From positions 1,093,459 to 1,157,458 of the forward strand of contig NW_022985558.1 of NCBI RefSeq assembly GCF_010093815.1: a DNA stretch of 64,000 nt, in the 5' to 3' direction. The translations under genes were made by a program, and so were the position numbers. The notes beneath the pieces are model-generated. The model made no database searches and was not told the origin of the DNA. It saw only the letters and a program-made list of their open reading frames with translations. This document shows positions 45,618-57,455 of this stretch, piece after piece. Positions within the stretch are counted from its first letter, which is position 1, and each line of letters begins with the position of its first letter. The DNA comes from Pseudovirgaria hyperparasitica (Eukaryota; Ascomycota; Dothideomycetes; Acrospermales; Acrospermaceae).

Positions 45618-46604
45618 GACTACTACTCTCTTGTGTCTCCTCGTGGAGCTATATGCGTACGGGAACGCTACGAACAACGGGGGGCGGATACAAGGCTTTC
45701 AGCTTAGTGGCGGCCTCGAAGATACTTCTCGTGCCTTTAAATGAGGTCCTGCTCTGTGCGACGTAGATATACCTGTAGCGTCATGTTAGCGACGTAAATC
45801 TCGGGGTGGGATCTCCTGTAGGTTTCTCGCGCTACAGAAGATTACACACCTACTTTCCCGCGCGTCACTGGGATATTAGCATTTTTCAGGCTACAAGTGA
45901 CTGGGTGTAGAGGCTCAAGGCTTTCCAAGCTCCGTCGGAAAAAATAGACGGGGCCGTGGAGAGATCCGGATTGAAGAGGATGACGGAAGAGGATTGTGTA
46001 GCCGACCACTAGTACGGGCCAAGCGAGAGATTCGGTGTACGTATATATGGCCTTGTTGCGCTTTGATCACTTTGTCTCAGGAGAGAAACTTTTTGACGTT
46101 TTGCAAAGTTGAGCGGCGAACAGTGGCCATACAGCCTTAACGAATCTGGCGGGGGACGGTCCCACTTCTGTGTGCCTGCCACTTTTCAGGTTTTGATTGT
46201 TGCCTTGTCCCTGAGGCATCTAATACGAAACCGAGGTTCGTAAGCCCACATTCCTGCTATGTAGATAGAGCAGGAAGTCGGGAACATATACATATCCTTC
46301 GACTCGCTGTTATTCAATATTATGGTAAAAATATTCTATGCGTACGATCAACAGTCGAAACTATTGTGTCTCTAATATTGTGCTAACACCCGTATGGTAG
46401 TCCAATGAAGACTTGCTACTAATATCTACATTTCGACACCACGCTGCTCAGCCCTTGCTCTGTCGAGACTGGTGACTCAAGTTTCACTGCACTAATAACA
46501 ACGGTAGTATGCAGTCAATGACTTTCAACGCCGCCCAATGCACCGCGTAAAAGACGGATGTCTGCCTAGTAGATGTATACCTGTACAATCCTAGGTATAG
46601 ATAT
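45618..46604. other. Kap104 promoter and SEC63 3' flank
   Basis: No gene is seen in about 1 kb between two leftward genes. AT-rich sequence near 46280-46340 may belong to the end of the SEC63 transcription unit or the spacer. Confidence 0.5.
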
Positions 46605-48780
46605 TTATTCATCGTCCGTATCAGTATCGGTATCCGTCTCGCTAACATCGTCTTCCTCGTCTGTACCGCTCTCGTCGTCAGAATCCTCGGCGGTAGCTGC
46701 AGCAGGCTTCTTCTTCCGCGGTACGTGATCACCCTTGAGGGCGCTCACTTGGCCTGCTATCGAGTCTGCATAAGTTAGTCAAGCCGCAAAATCCAGGGTC
46801 ATGTACTTGCCTTCTTCCGGTTCGCTAATGTCTTCTTCCTCGACAATATCTTGAGCCTTAGACGCCTCATCGATAACCAAAGTGACTTCTTGCCTTGTGT
46901 CCATTCCGATATAGCTATCGCAGACAAGATTCATCGTAAATGTGTAGCGACCAACCTGTGGAGGGGCGCCGAATTGCATCTTCAGCGTTTGTATCGCGTA
47001 GGAGGGCTCACCCATCTTGTCAAAGAGAGGCTTGTTGAATGTTGAGAACGAGAACGGAGGGACGACAATCTTGCCTTGTTTGCTGTCGGCCAAGAAAACA
47101 TGCCACTGAGGGGCATGGTCTTGGGCAAAATATGGCGCATAGGCGAGAGGTGGCTGGATGGGCTTTCCGGCTTCCGCCTCTTTGTCCTCCTTCTTCCTTC
47201 CATGGAGCGCATCAAGGTCACCCTCAACAGGATCGGGATCCTCCAACTCCTTTGGATCGACCGGTGGGAGGTCTTTCTTGCCTGGCGGAACAAAACGAGC
47301 CTTCACCACAAATTGTACCAAACTGCTCGGGGTGATAAACCGTTCTCCTACGACCTTGAAGAACGCACTTTCGACCTTGAGAAGCGGTAACTGTGAAGCA
47401 ACCGCCATGGAGGTATTGTACTGCTCCTTGGACAACGCGCCAGAGCTCACACACCTTATCCGACGTTCTGCATCCGATAGCTCCAAGAGTCCCTGAACTG
47501 TCAAATGAGTACGTGACTCTGCGCCTTCTATGGATCTAACGACATCGGGCGTGAAGTAAGGAAGCTGCAGAAGAGGTGATCCACCGGGGGGGATCGCCTG
47601 GATAATGTGCTGCGATGCATGATATGCGGCGAGTAAGGGTGCTGTGTTCATATATGCGAGAGCGATAGATACGAACGACTGATTAAGAAGACGAGCCGTA
47701 GGTGCAACCTGGTATTGCTCAGAAACAAGCTCCTTATCGTCAAGCTCAATTCGTCCAAGATATGCCCAGAGTAAAGCGAGCGCCTTTCTGCGAGCTCCCT
47801 CGTCCAATTCCTCAAGCTTCTTGCGGTCTTTCAAGCTAAGACCGGCGGCGGTGGCCGGAAATTGCCCAGGTGCCAGGATTCGCTGCTCCAGTTTTGAGAT
47901 TCCATGGTCGGCTTTGCTCCCTTCCAGCATGTCCTGGTATTCTTGACCGCTGCTCAAAGCATTGATCACCCCTCCTTCGGTGATCTCATGGTCATACTCC
48001 TTGAACAGATGACCAGCACTGGCAACAAGCACTTTGTCTCGCGTCCGCTTCTGTTGCCCATACCACCATCGGCCGACAAAGTACGGAAGCAGGACACCAA
48101 GCAGTAGACCATAGATAAGTAATACATATTTGCCGTTTCCGTCAGACACAATGAATTTCGGTAGCGCAATGCCCATGCTGAAGCTTTGTTTGCCGTCGGG
48201 GTGACCGTATTGGAGATAGTTGTTGCGGATCTCTTCGTCAGTAAGTGCCTTGAATGCCTTTGTCATTTCGACCCATTGTTCATTGATGCTCTCGATGGTC
48301 GTGTTCTTCGACGCATCAGGCTGAGCTTTGTCGGGGTGATAGGTAAGGGAAAGTCTGCGATAATGGGACTTGATTTGTTTCTCTGTTGCGCTCTAGGAAT
48401 TTATTAGCAGTCGCTCATCTGCACGTCTTGTTACATACCCTTGCGACGCCCAAAACATCATACGGATCCCAGATTTTGAGAGCTGTTCTGGCTGTTACCA
48501 TTATCAGGTAGAACATGTATGCGATCATAGACCATGCCAATACAGCAGTCCATATGCGCTTGGTCTTCAACTCCTTCCTCTTCTCCACTTTCCGATGCCC
48601 CTCAATCACATCTTGGTATTTGACTTTGGCGGTGGGCTCGATGCGAGTTGCGGTATCAGCAAGTTCTTTGCTGGGTTTCAGAACCGAGTATGTCGTGGGT
48701 ATGGCGACCAGAGCAGAGATTGTGAGAATGAAGTACGGGAAGAACTGCGCTTGGTCATCGTAATTATAGTCCGTAGACAT
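46605..48780 (-). CDS. SEC63: SEC63, ER translocon J-protein (694 aa)
   Basis: Sec63 recruits the lumenal Hsp70 (BiP/Kar2) to the Sec61 channel for post-translational import into the ER. Exons are 48780-48439, 48392-46811 and 46765-46605. Two membrane segments (about 13-33 and 78-97) are followed by a lumenal J domain with HPD at 133-135, a third membrane segment (VLLIYGLLLGVLLPYFVG) and the cytosolic Brl region. The C-terminus is acidic (DDESGTDEEDDVSETDTD, ending TDTDDE) like the yeast tail that is phosphorylated by CK2 and binds Sec62. The last intron (46810-46766, 45 nt) has the donor GCAAGT instead of GT, with a good CTAAC branch site and TGCAG acceptor. If it is not removed, translation ends after 11 more residues without the acidic tail. 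Confidence 0.96.
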
Positions 48781-49559
48781 CTTGAGCGAGCGGGATCCTG
48801 GCGCTCAAGGCCAGATAGACGGGGATGAATTCTATGTGTCCAGAGGCCACAGAATCAAGGTTCAAATTCTCAGGTACAGTCGAATCATATGGTACCAGAT
48901 GTCATCTGCTGAATAGTTGGGAACTCCGAAAGTGCGAGAGTTGACGGGTCAGTGTGGCTTCGGAAAGAACACGGTTTCGATCAGCATGTTATTCTGGGCG
49001 GTAGCGCAAGGCAGTATTGGGATAGGACATGGGCCGTGCCCCTGAATGCCTTAGGCAGGAATATGAACTATCACTCAAGGATTATGGCCACACAAACACG
49101 GAATATCTCCAGGGTAGAGTCAGTTGCGTGGAACACCAAGTAAAGTCATGGATTCCATAGACATTTTTTAATTTTTCACTTGCATTCATATAGTATCCAT
49201 GATTTGCTACCAGGACGTAGAGCTTCTAAGAACCAACCGAAGTATATGCACAGTAACACAAGAGTTTCTGTCCAAAGAGCAAGCTGCAAAGAGCATCACC
49301 CGCCATATATGACTACTAAGGACCTTCCAATTGGGAGAAATATCAAAAGGTGTTCTACAATATGAGGGACCAAGTATGCCACAACTATTACCGCAACAAA
49401 CTGTCAGCCTTGACAGCCAAACCATAGCAATTCCAACATATCAGGATAGACCCCACGGGGCTCTTGACGATGAGAAGGCTCACGTGCTAGCAGCGAACAG
49501 TCGAAGGATTGCTTGCAGGATAGGTTCCTCGAAGCGCCGGTGCGATGAAATAGTGTAGG
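48781..49559. other. SEC63 promoter and flank of the next gene
   Basis: No gene is seen. This spacer holds the SEC63 promoter side and the 3' flank of the hypothetical gene to the right. No specific element was recognised. Confidence 0.5.
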
Positions 49560-51117
49560 TCAATCTGTCACTAACCACTCCGACGACTTCCCCTTCTTTC
49601 GCTGTCCGTATCTCGGTGTGCCTCCACCAGGAAGTCTCTTCTCACCTGTAGAAAGATCGTGAACAAGGTAAGGCCTGGGCTTGCGATTCTCATCAGTTTC
49701 GGCATTCAGCGCTTCGTCCTCAGCACGGTAAAGTTCTGCCATCTTCCGGCCACAGCCAAGCTTGACGATGCTTGGGGGAATGGGTGTGACCCCGAGGATG
49801 GCACAGGCTTCTCTGACCAAGTCGAGGTACTGCATACTCTCAGGCAAGTTATCAGCAACTTGGTTCATGCCTCTGTAGATATGTTCCTTGAGGTCGCTGG
49901 CTTTGTGGAAATGAGTACATATATTAGGAACTCAAAACATAAGGAACTCACCTGTCCAATACTTTTTGACACCACGAGCAAACTCAGCATTACCACATCT
50001 TCGTCTTCTCCTCAAAGAGAGAAAATGAAGGAATAGGTGGATTGATGGAACGTCTTGTCTATATGAAACTTTCCGACAGTTATATTCACGATCTTGATTG
50101 CGAAACAGGAGTGCCGCTTGGAAGGCGAAACAAAGGTCTTCGGTCGGGATCTCAGGAACTTCCTGGTAGTAGCGAGACTCCCAAGGCAGATCCTTTTCGC
50201 AAATATATTCAGGACTCAACGCTCCACGGCGCGGGAAATTCGTATTCCTGATATACGTGAGTCGTTCATACAGGCCGGTACTCTTATGCTCCGTATACTT
50301 AGGATGGGAGCTACGCGGGATACAGAACTCCGGATATACCTTAAACAGTCCACAGTTGATCAAGTCTTGTAGGTCGACATGGTTGTACTTCGTATGGTCA
50401 TTGACCTGAATGACGCCAACCGACAACACTTCGTGAGTAAGTTTGCGTGGATGCAAGCCGCTGTGGTCAAAGTTCTGCCAGCCTTGCCAATCCCGAATCT
50501 TGTAAGCGTTCATAACATCGGTGGCCCAGAAGAATTCGGCTTTCTGTTCGTCTTTTCTGGTATTAGTGCAAGTGGTTTGTGCTTGGCTGGTCTCCATCGC
50601 AGAGATATAACACTGGCTTTGACCTTTTCGTGACCGGCCAAGTGCGTGCTCGATGGCGAAAAGCATGGATCGTGACCAGCTGATGAACTGATCGTCGTTT
50701 CGATCCTTCCACATTAGATGGTTACCTCCCATCACTTTTACTTCCTCGATGGGCATATCAAAAAGAGAATCGTAGCAATACTTGTTAGTATTCATGTCTG
50801 TAGGCGGACGAAAGAACTCTGGGCTACAAAACCCCTTTGTTCTTTTTGCGCCTTCTAGCGAGTAGGCTCTGAACAGCAATGGAGGTACTGTAGTGCTCAA
50901 TGCTTCATGTATGTTAGCGTACGTATAAGTAAATGTGCCAGAAGATGACCAGATGACCTTTCAAGTTGCGCTGATCAGCTTGATTCAGCTTCGTCTGATT
51001 CAGAGCGGACATGCGAATGTACTGCTGATACAGCTTGGGCTTGTAATCATCCAAATTGATGATGTCGAAGAGAGAATTGGTGGCTGGTTGCCGTTTATCT
51101 TTGTGTATACGCAACAT
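49560..51117 (-). CDS. hypothetical fungal protein (483 aa)
   Basis: Three exons are proposed: 51117-50958, 50902-49952 and 49900-49560, all in phase. The first donor (GTCATC) is weak, but the branch site GCTAAC fits, and the frame before the second exon lacks an ATG. The middle part starts LLFRAYSLEGAKRTKGFCSP and has DDQFISWSRSMLFAIEHALG, a pattern that recalls a fungal family in which a folded module covers a stress- or effector-like protein of unknown role (DUF7587-like); I hold this likeness loosely. The C-terminus is basic (TPRYGQRKKGKSSEW). There are no membrane segments or signal peptide. No function is proposed. It sits between SEC63 and a GNAT gene, which gives no hint. Confidence 0.65.
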
Positions 51118-51493
51118 GATTCGAGCAACGACAGGAGAAACGGATGTGAGACTAAAGAAAGTGTGTGGTTTGGGGATAGGGATGCTGGAATTGCAATATT
51201 TTTCATGATGTGTGTACAAAATCAGGTAGCCAAGGCAACAGAGAGTCGCGTGTGGACGTGTTATTGACCACAGTGTCAAATCTGTTGTTTTGACACTAGC
51301 TGTTCGTTCACGTTGTTCCTAAAATGTTCCCGAGCTCTAGTGTGAGTAGTTGTGTTTAGGGACGCCAAGCACATGTGAGGAACAGTGCCCGTAAAGGGAG
51401 GACTTAGAGAACTGAGGACGACGAGCTAAGGAAATTCATCCACATACATAGATGCCAAAGGGCAACCCAGACGAACAGAGACATGTGTGCTGC
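51118..51493. other. short intergenic region
   Basis: About 370 bp between two leftward genes, holding the promoter of the hypothetical gene and the GNAT gene 3' flank. A short repeat TTGTTTTGACACTAG / TGTCAAATC lies near 51272-51300. Nothing else is recognised. Confidence 0.45.
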
Positions 51494-52231
51494 TCACTTT
51501 TTAGGCTTCCACAACATCCCCCAGATCTTTACACCCTCTCCTCCATCTTTCTGAAAGCCTTGCGTGTCGACCACGTTCTTGCCCAGGATCACCTCCTCTG
51601 TCACCTGCCAGCCAAGCTTCCTATATAACATGCAGCTCTTCTTTGTCGTAGCCTCTAGCCAAACAGGCTTTCCGGCCTCGCGAGCCACGGTCTGTACTCT
51701 CCTCATCTGTGCTGCCGCCAGACCTTTCCCTCGATGCTCCTCCAGAGTCCCCACAAAAAAGACATAGAAATAATCCTCCTTGCCCAGAGCTCTCGCTTTC
51801 ACTGCGTCCAGGATAGGCGTATATTCCCAAAGCATACGCTTCGCACCATCGAGTCCTGCATGCCAAAGAACACTTAGAAAACCGGCTCTGATGACTGTAA
51901 GCGGTCCGTCAAGGGAGGACCCCGGAGGCATCAGGATCACAGCAGACTGCCACGAGTTGGCAGAGTAGAACGTTGCACCATTGATTGCGCCAGCATGTGC
52001 AAATGTATCGAAGAGTTTGGGGAGATAGGCCAGACGCCGGGGTTCAGGCAGAGTATGCACAATGAAACGAATCACAGGATCGTCGTTGAAGCACTTCGAA
52101 AGAGTTCGGCCAGCAGGGCCCGCAAACTCTGGAGACTGTCAGCAATCATGTGGTGGAACATTTAGTACCGACATAGAATAATAAGGAAGCTTCCTACCCT
52201 TTCCGCCCTCTTCAATCGTGATAGTTGTCAT
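51494..52231 (-). CDS. GNAT-family N-acetyltransferase (222 aa)
   Basis: GNAT enzymes move an acetyl group from acetyl-CoA to an amine. Two exons are proposed, 52231-52198 and 52128-51494, with a 69-nt intron after the twelfth codon begins; the joined start reads MTTITIEEGGKEFAGPAG. The acetyl-CoA pyrophosphate loop is clear: GTLEEHRGKGLAAAQMRR gives the R/Q-x-x-G-x-G/A pattern (HRGKGLA), followed by PVWLEATTKKSCMLYRKLGW, the usual motif B. This layout is common in a large group of fungal acetyltransferases that act on small molecules. The substrate cannot be inferred. Length is normal. No cluster context is visible. Confidence 0.88.
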
Positions 52232-53313
52232 ATTGGCCGTCGAGCGCAATTATTTTGAATCAGATGTGTAAAGTGGCTGACGTTCATACGTTCTTATCTA
52301 TTCTATCATGAGAGTATCAGTCATTCACATCGGTTAGAGCTGTGAGTACAACGAGACAGTGGACATGAAATGAAATGACCCAACCATGCAGGCGTCTCGA
52401 CAAACAACGTCTCCACAGAAAAAGCCTGAGGCTGAACGAAATCCACATACTTCTTAGTAAGAAAATTTGGCCTTGCTCTTACCCAACATAAGCCTGAAAA
52501 CGAGCCCAGATGACCTTTCTCTAAGCAAAAAGTGCTGGGTTCAGCTTTCTCCACTCGCCTACCATGGCACATACTCAGATGTAAGATGCGGGCGGTCGTA
52601 ACCCCTAATCTCGTGACTCCCGAGGCTTGAGTAGGACCCGTTTTAGTCATTCTCAGTCTTATCTATTAGTGCGCAGCAAGCGTATACCAGAAACCACAGG
52701 AGTCAGATCGAAATGTCTACAGGATGAGAATGGAAGTACTCCGTCTCTAATATAGACATGTTTCTTTTCATTTCTCACCAACTACACAGATCGTCTCACA
52801 GCCTCTCTTTAGCTTTATATCTCGCTCATCCACCATCATGACGATGATATACCTGTCCACCTCCTCAAGTGACTGTAAAACTATCAGGATCGGAAGGCGA
52901 GACTCGGACATGGAGGCCTCTAGGGTAGACCGGGGGACACAACGGCACTGTTCTCTCAAATTAACTACTTGCAATCTTCACCGCATGTTGTCCCTTTAAG
53001 AGGTATGCATGCAGATGTGAGCTTGCTGTCCATAATGCTGACTGACAAAAATGTCACATCACATCACACCATATCGTGTCACACAAATATCAGTTAGTCC
53101 GTTGATCTCAGGATAGGAATAACATCTATTCGTTCCGATAGACGCGCACTACGCTGAATCGCAAGATGCAGGTCTAGTTCAATCGCTGCCCACCATCTGA
53201 TCCAGTAGTTCTGTATATCCAATGCATTTGTACTATGCCAATTCATGCAGTCATTACTTCGTGTATCACCTCGCTTCCTTTCTTCCTCTCGCCAGCCACG
53301 GGAGCCCAGGACC
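52232..53313. other. GNAT promoter and glutamate decarboxylase 3' flank
   Basis: No gene is seen in about 1.1 kb. A CACATCACATCACAC repeat is near 53053-53068. The longest ORF (52321-52650, minus) has no motif. Confidence 0.5.
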
Positions 53314-55138
53314 TTAGCATGGCGCGTGTGTCTTGCCGGTCTTGCCTTGTAGCGAGTGCTCTTCATCAGCGTAGTGGTTATTTGGCTTGCTGGTGATGCC
53401 AAACTTCTGCCACGCGCGGATGGTGGTACGCGCAATGTGGTTTTGGTGCTCCTGGACCTTCTTGGAATCTAGCTCGTCCAGCACCTGGCATGCGAGCTTG
53501 ATGTCGGTGATCAGGCTGTCACAGCGAGACCTCGAGAAATCCTCTCGTACGACAACACGCATAAGCTTGAGCTGCTCCGAGTGCGGTGCCATGGTGTATG
53601 CAGGTACTACCCAGCCGCGCTCGCGCAGCTGGTGAGCAATGGCGAATTCGTCGTATAGCTTACCCTTCTTTGGGTCGATACGGAAAGCTACGAGAGGGAG
53701 ACCCTCGCCACGACGAGCGGACATGATGATGAATCCAAGATGGTCGAGGGCTGTCGCGAGGTATTCAGCTGTGCGAGTAAGATTGCACATGATGGCGCGG
53801 TAACCGTGCTTGCCGAGACGGATCATTTGGTAGTATTGGCCGATGATTTGGGACGCGCCTCGGGAGAAGTTCAGAGTGAAGGAGGCTTGATCGGCACCAA
53901 GGTAATTGATGTTAAAGACCAGTTCCTTGGGCAGGTACTTGGGGTCACGCCAGACGACCCAGCCTACGCCGGGGTAGACGAGACCGTATTTGTGACCAGA
54001 CACGTTGATTGATACGACACGCTCAAGACGGAAGTCCCATTCGAACTCGGGGTTGACGAAAGGCGCTACGAAACCTCCCCTGGGAATTGTTAGCTAGGTC
54101 TGTAGCGGGGAGGATTAAGGGTCTTACGAGGCTGCGTCTACGTGGATTGGAGTATCCATGCCTCTCTCAATAAGAAGATCATTGATAGCTTTGGTATCTT
54201 CGTATTCACCCGTGTACGTTGTACCAAGAATAGTGCAAATACCAATTGTGTTCTCGTCAACGAGGTCAACAGCCTCGACAGGATCGATGACATATCGGTC
54301 TTCGGTACAGAAAGAGTACTTCTCCTCCACATCAAAGTATCTTGCGGCTTTCTCCCAGCAGACCTGGACGGCAGAGTTCATAACGAGGTTGGGTCGGTCG
54401 AAAGGCTTGCCCTCAGCCTTCCTCTTCGCCACCCAGACTTTCTTCATGGCTAGGACAGCCAACATGATAGCTTCGGAGCTACCAACAGTGCTCGTGCCTG
54501 CAGAATGTTACTACTTATTTCCGAGACTGAGTCATGCACACATACCCATAGGGGCAGACCCTGGCTCGTCAGGGACATTGTAAAGCTTGGCGATCATGGA
54601 AACGCAGCGGTTCTGAATGTCGGCAGAAACAGGATACTATGGCATCAATTAGCTAGGAAGACTTCACACAGAGAGACAACGCACCTCTTCGTAGTCTATG
54701 AAGTTTTTCGGGAAGGCCTCCGTCATGAGCTTCTCGGCTTCTTCTTCCTACGTCTCTCGTAAGGACAGCTCCAGGAGTTCTGTAGTCACCATTGCCTACC
54801 ATGTATGTAGTGACAAAACTGGCCAAGCTGCACAATGGATTAGCGAGGTGCCATTGAAGCTTCACAGAGTCTCGCACTTACTTTAGAGTGGGTGTTCCAT
54901 CCAAGCTAAGGTCATCCTTGATCATACGGTAGGCGACCTCGCGCGGCATCTCCCTCTCAGGCATTTCAGTCTTTGGGAGATCCTTGCCAGCCCACTTGGA
55001 GCCGTATACGGAGGTATCATAGGTATCCTCCTCGTCGTCAATATCGAACTTCAGCTCGCCAAGCTTGTCCTTCAAGGCCTTGAGATTCGGGTCGACATCA
55101 TTGTCCTGAGATCGAGAGACACGGGCAAGATGGACCAT
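53314..55138 (-). CDS. glutamate decarboxylase (GAD, 524 aa)
   Basis: GAD is a cytosolic PLP enzyme that turns glutamate into GABA and CO2, consuming a proton; in fungi it serves the GABA shunt, stress resistance and conidial germination. Six exons are proposed: 55138-54882, 54827-54800, 54747-54685, 54636-54546, 54497-54128 and 54079-53314. All introns are 48-54 nt and the phases are consistent. Key features are [30 protein letters not shown] and the Schiff-base lysine in [18 protein letters not shown] (Lys about 300). The second exon is only 28 nt. The C-terminus is basic ([13 protein letters not shown]); calmodulin binding, known for plant GADs, was not assessed. Length matches other fungal GADs. 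Confidence 0.95.
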
Positions 55139-56022
55139 TGCAGCAGCTGTAGGTCGAATTCGACGTGAATTGAAAATAGAATAGATAGAAATGTATAGTC
55201 GGAAGGTATGAGGGCTGTAGAAGAGACACAGGTAGAGTCAAGAGTGTAAGAGGGGAGGGAGTAGGATAGACTCTTTATCAAATGGTGGGGGAATCTCGAG
55301 CTGAAGCCGGCAATGGTGGCACGGCTGGAAGACAGGCAACGTGGGAAGGTACGACGTGGATGATTAGCGGGGGTGACTGCTCAGTTGGTACTGAAAGGCT
55401 GCCCAGACGCTTTCAAGCTCAGCTTTCCCCAAATTCAAGCTTTTTAGCTCCCTGCAACATCTACACACCACCTGCATCCATCCCCAGCTTTTACTTCCTC
55501 CTCACCTTGCGGCATGGGGTTTATTTATATGTCCTTACATACTTCCTAAGCCTCCAGCGGACTCGTCGTGCCTAACGAATCGAACGCTTGCCCACTGCGT
55601 ACATTGGACGATGTTACGATATACCCGGTACTCATCGTCATAGCACCTAGAGAGAGAGAACGCACTGCTGCGGCACCACCCATGCTCGTTCTCGCCCTTC
55701 AGGCACAAAGGTTTCAGACGCACGAGTACCACAGCTATACCTCACTCAGTATTCCGGCATCTGAGATAGGGCCGTCGAGTGCATGCCTGGCACGCTAATG
55801 TAAGATGTGGCATTGCACCAGGAGAGTTTTGCTCGCACCCATTGGCCCGGGGCATGCGTGGCCTACTGATGGTGCTGATGGTAAGCCAGCTTGTGGTCTT
55901 TATAACGCACCTCCAACTCGACGTGGTCCTGTCTTTATGCTGAGCTTGCGAGATAGAGGGAGTACCGAGAGGAAGAGGGAATACTGCGAGGACGAGGCAC
56001 AGATCTGACGGAGCCGTGCAAT

Positions 56023-56052
56023 GCAGACGCGGATGCAGACGCAGATGCAGAC
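56023..56052 (+). repeat. 6-bp periodic repeat, GCAGAY type
   Basis: The sequence alternates GCAGAC with GCGGAT/GCAGAT units, five units in all, one with a changed base. Confidence 0.65.
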
Positions 56053-56350
56053 AGCTTTCAGCACAGCACGTCTGAAGAACACTCTGATCAATTTGAACAC
56101 GGCTTCAAGGCTGAGAAGTCGTGAAGTTATCGCCACGTAGCCATTCATACTGCCCTAGCAGTGGTACGAGTGAAATCCTCGCAGGAATCTACACACCTCA
56201 CGACTTCCACACCGCCATTCCATGGTCCCGCCCCAGTTGGCACAAGCATAAGCATCTCAGCCCGCTGCCCCTAACGTTCAATGGACCGCTGCTGGTGTAC
56301 TGCGGGCGGCCTAAATGCCGCGACGCTCGATCCGGTCCGTCCGAAACCTT

Positions 56351-56393
56351 CACAGACACTGACACAGACGTAGACGTAGACGCGAACACAGAC
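56351..56393 (+). repeat. 6-bp periodic repeat, ACAGAC/GTAGAC type
   Basis: About seven imperfect hexamers (CAGACA, ACAGAC, GTAGAC, GTAGAC, GCGAAC, ACAGAC) in non-coding DNA. The unit resembles that at 56023. Confidence 0.55.
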
Positions 56394-57001
56394 CTCCCCG
56401 AGTGACGGACGTCGAAACGCAGTCTCGGAGTCCCGCGGCTCACCAGGACTACGTCCCAAAGCCCCGGGGTGCGCCTGAGTGAATGCGCCATAAACGCTAA
56501 TGCTTTTCCACGCGCGCTAACACCGGGATGCGATCCGGGCGGCTCAGGGACAGCACGTCTACGTCCTCAGCACCTATTCTCGAATCCACTAATACCTATG
56601 CACTTCTGCCGCTCATACCAGGCCATGTTATGGCGTCATTACATATTCACAGGTAGTCGTGTAGAAAGGTGGACGCTAATCCCGAGTAGGCACTAAAGTT
56701 TTCCCTGGTTAGACATCAACTTTCGAAATGACCTATCTTACCTACAGGGAACCTGAGTAGGCTTCGTAATGAAATACGCGTCGAGGGGTTAAGCGTTATT
56801 AGGCCGACATCCATACGACAGCTATCACGGACCCTCACGTCAACAGAACACTACACAGACACCTCTCAGTCCTCACACTCCCCACATATCCTCACATACC
56901 AACATACCAGATAATATAAACATCCTAACTCTCCACCAAAGCACAAGCCCTTCCCTCGTGCCCCAACATGCATAAGCCAGTTTCAACCCCCTCATGGCGT
57001 C

Positions 57002-57034
57002 GATCCTGATCCTGATCCTCATCCTGATCCATCC
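57002..57034 (+). repeat. (GATCCT)n microsatellite
   Basis: GATCCT is repeated three times and continues with CATCCT and GATCCA units. Confidence 0.65.
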
Positions 57035-57414
57035 TTCGCATGGCAAATTCCGCTTCCTTCCCTCCTTGCGATCCATCCATCCTTCATTTATTATCTCACA
57101 GAGCCCCTTCCTTCTTGAGTCATGCTATGCAGATCCAAGTACTTCTCGTATACCATGACTCGACCGAATAATATCTGCATAGGTATTTCGCTTAGAAAGT
57201 CAAGTCTATTCCCTCCCCTTTCAGAAAAAGAAAAAAGTGAGGCTGCAGCTGGCGGCATGCCTATTTCTCCTTGAACCGGCTGGGGTAATTAGCCACGTGG
57301 ATTTTTAATTACGCTTGTTCAGCTTGTAGGTTAGCTTGTATAAGCTTTGTTTTGCATGTTTGTTTAATACGTATTCTTCGTATTCTGCATTGTCTTGTTC
57401 TACAGTGGCTGCTT

Positions 57415-57455
57415 TCGCTTCTGCTTCTGCTTCTGCGTCTACATCTACATTTGCA
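57415..57455 (-). repeat. 6-bp periodic repeat, GTAGAY/GCAGAA type
   Basis: On the minus strand units read GTAGAT, GTAGAC, GCAGAA, GCAGAA, GCAGAA. The hexamer is close to those at 56023 and 56351. Confidence 0.55.
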
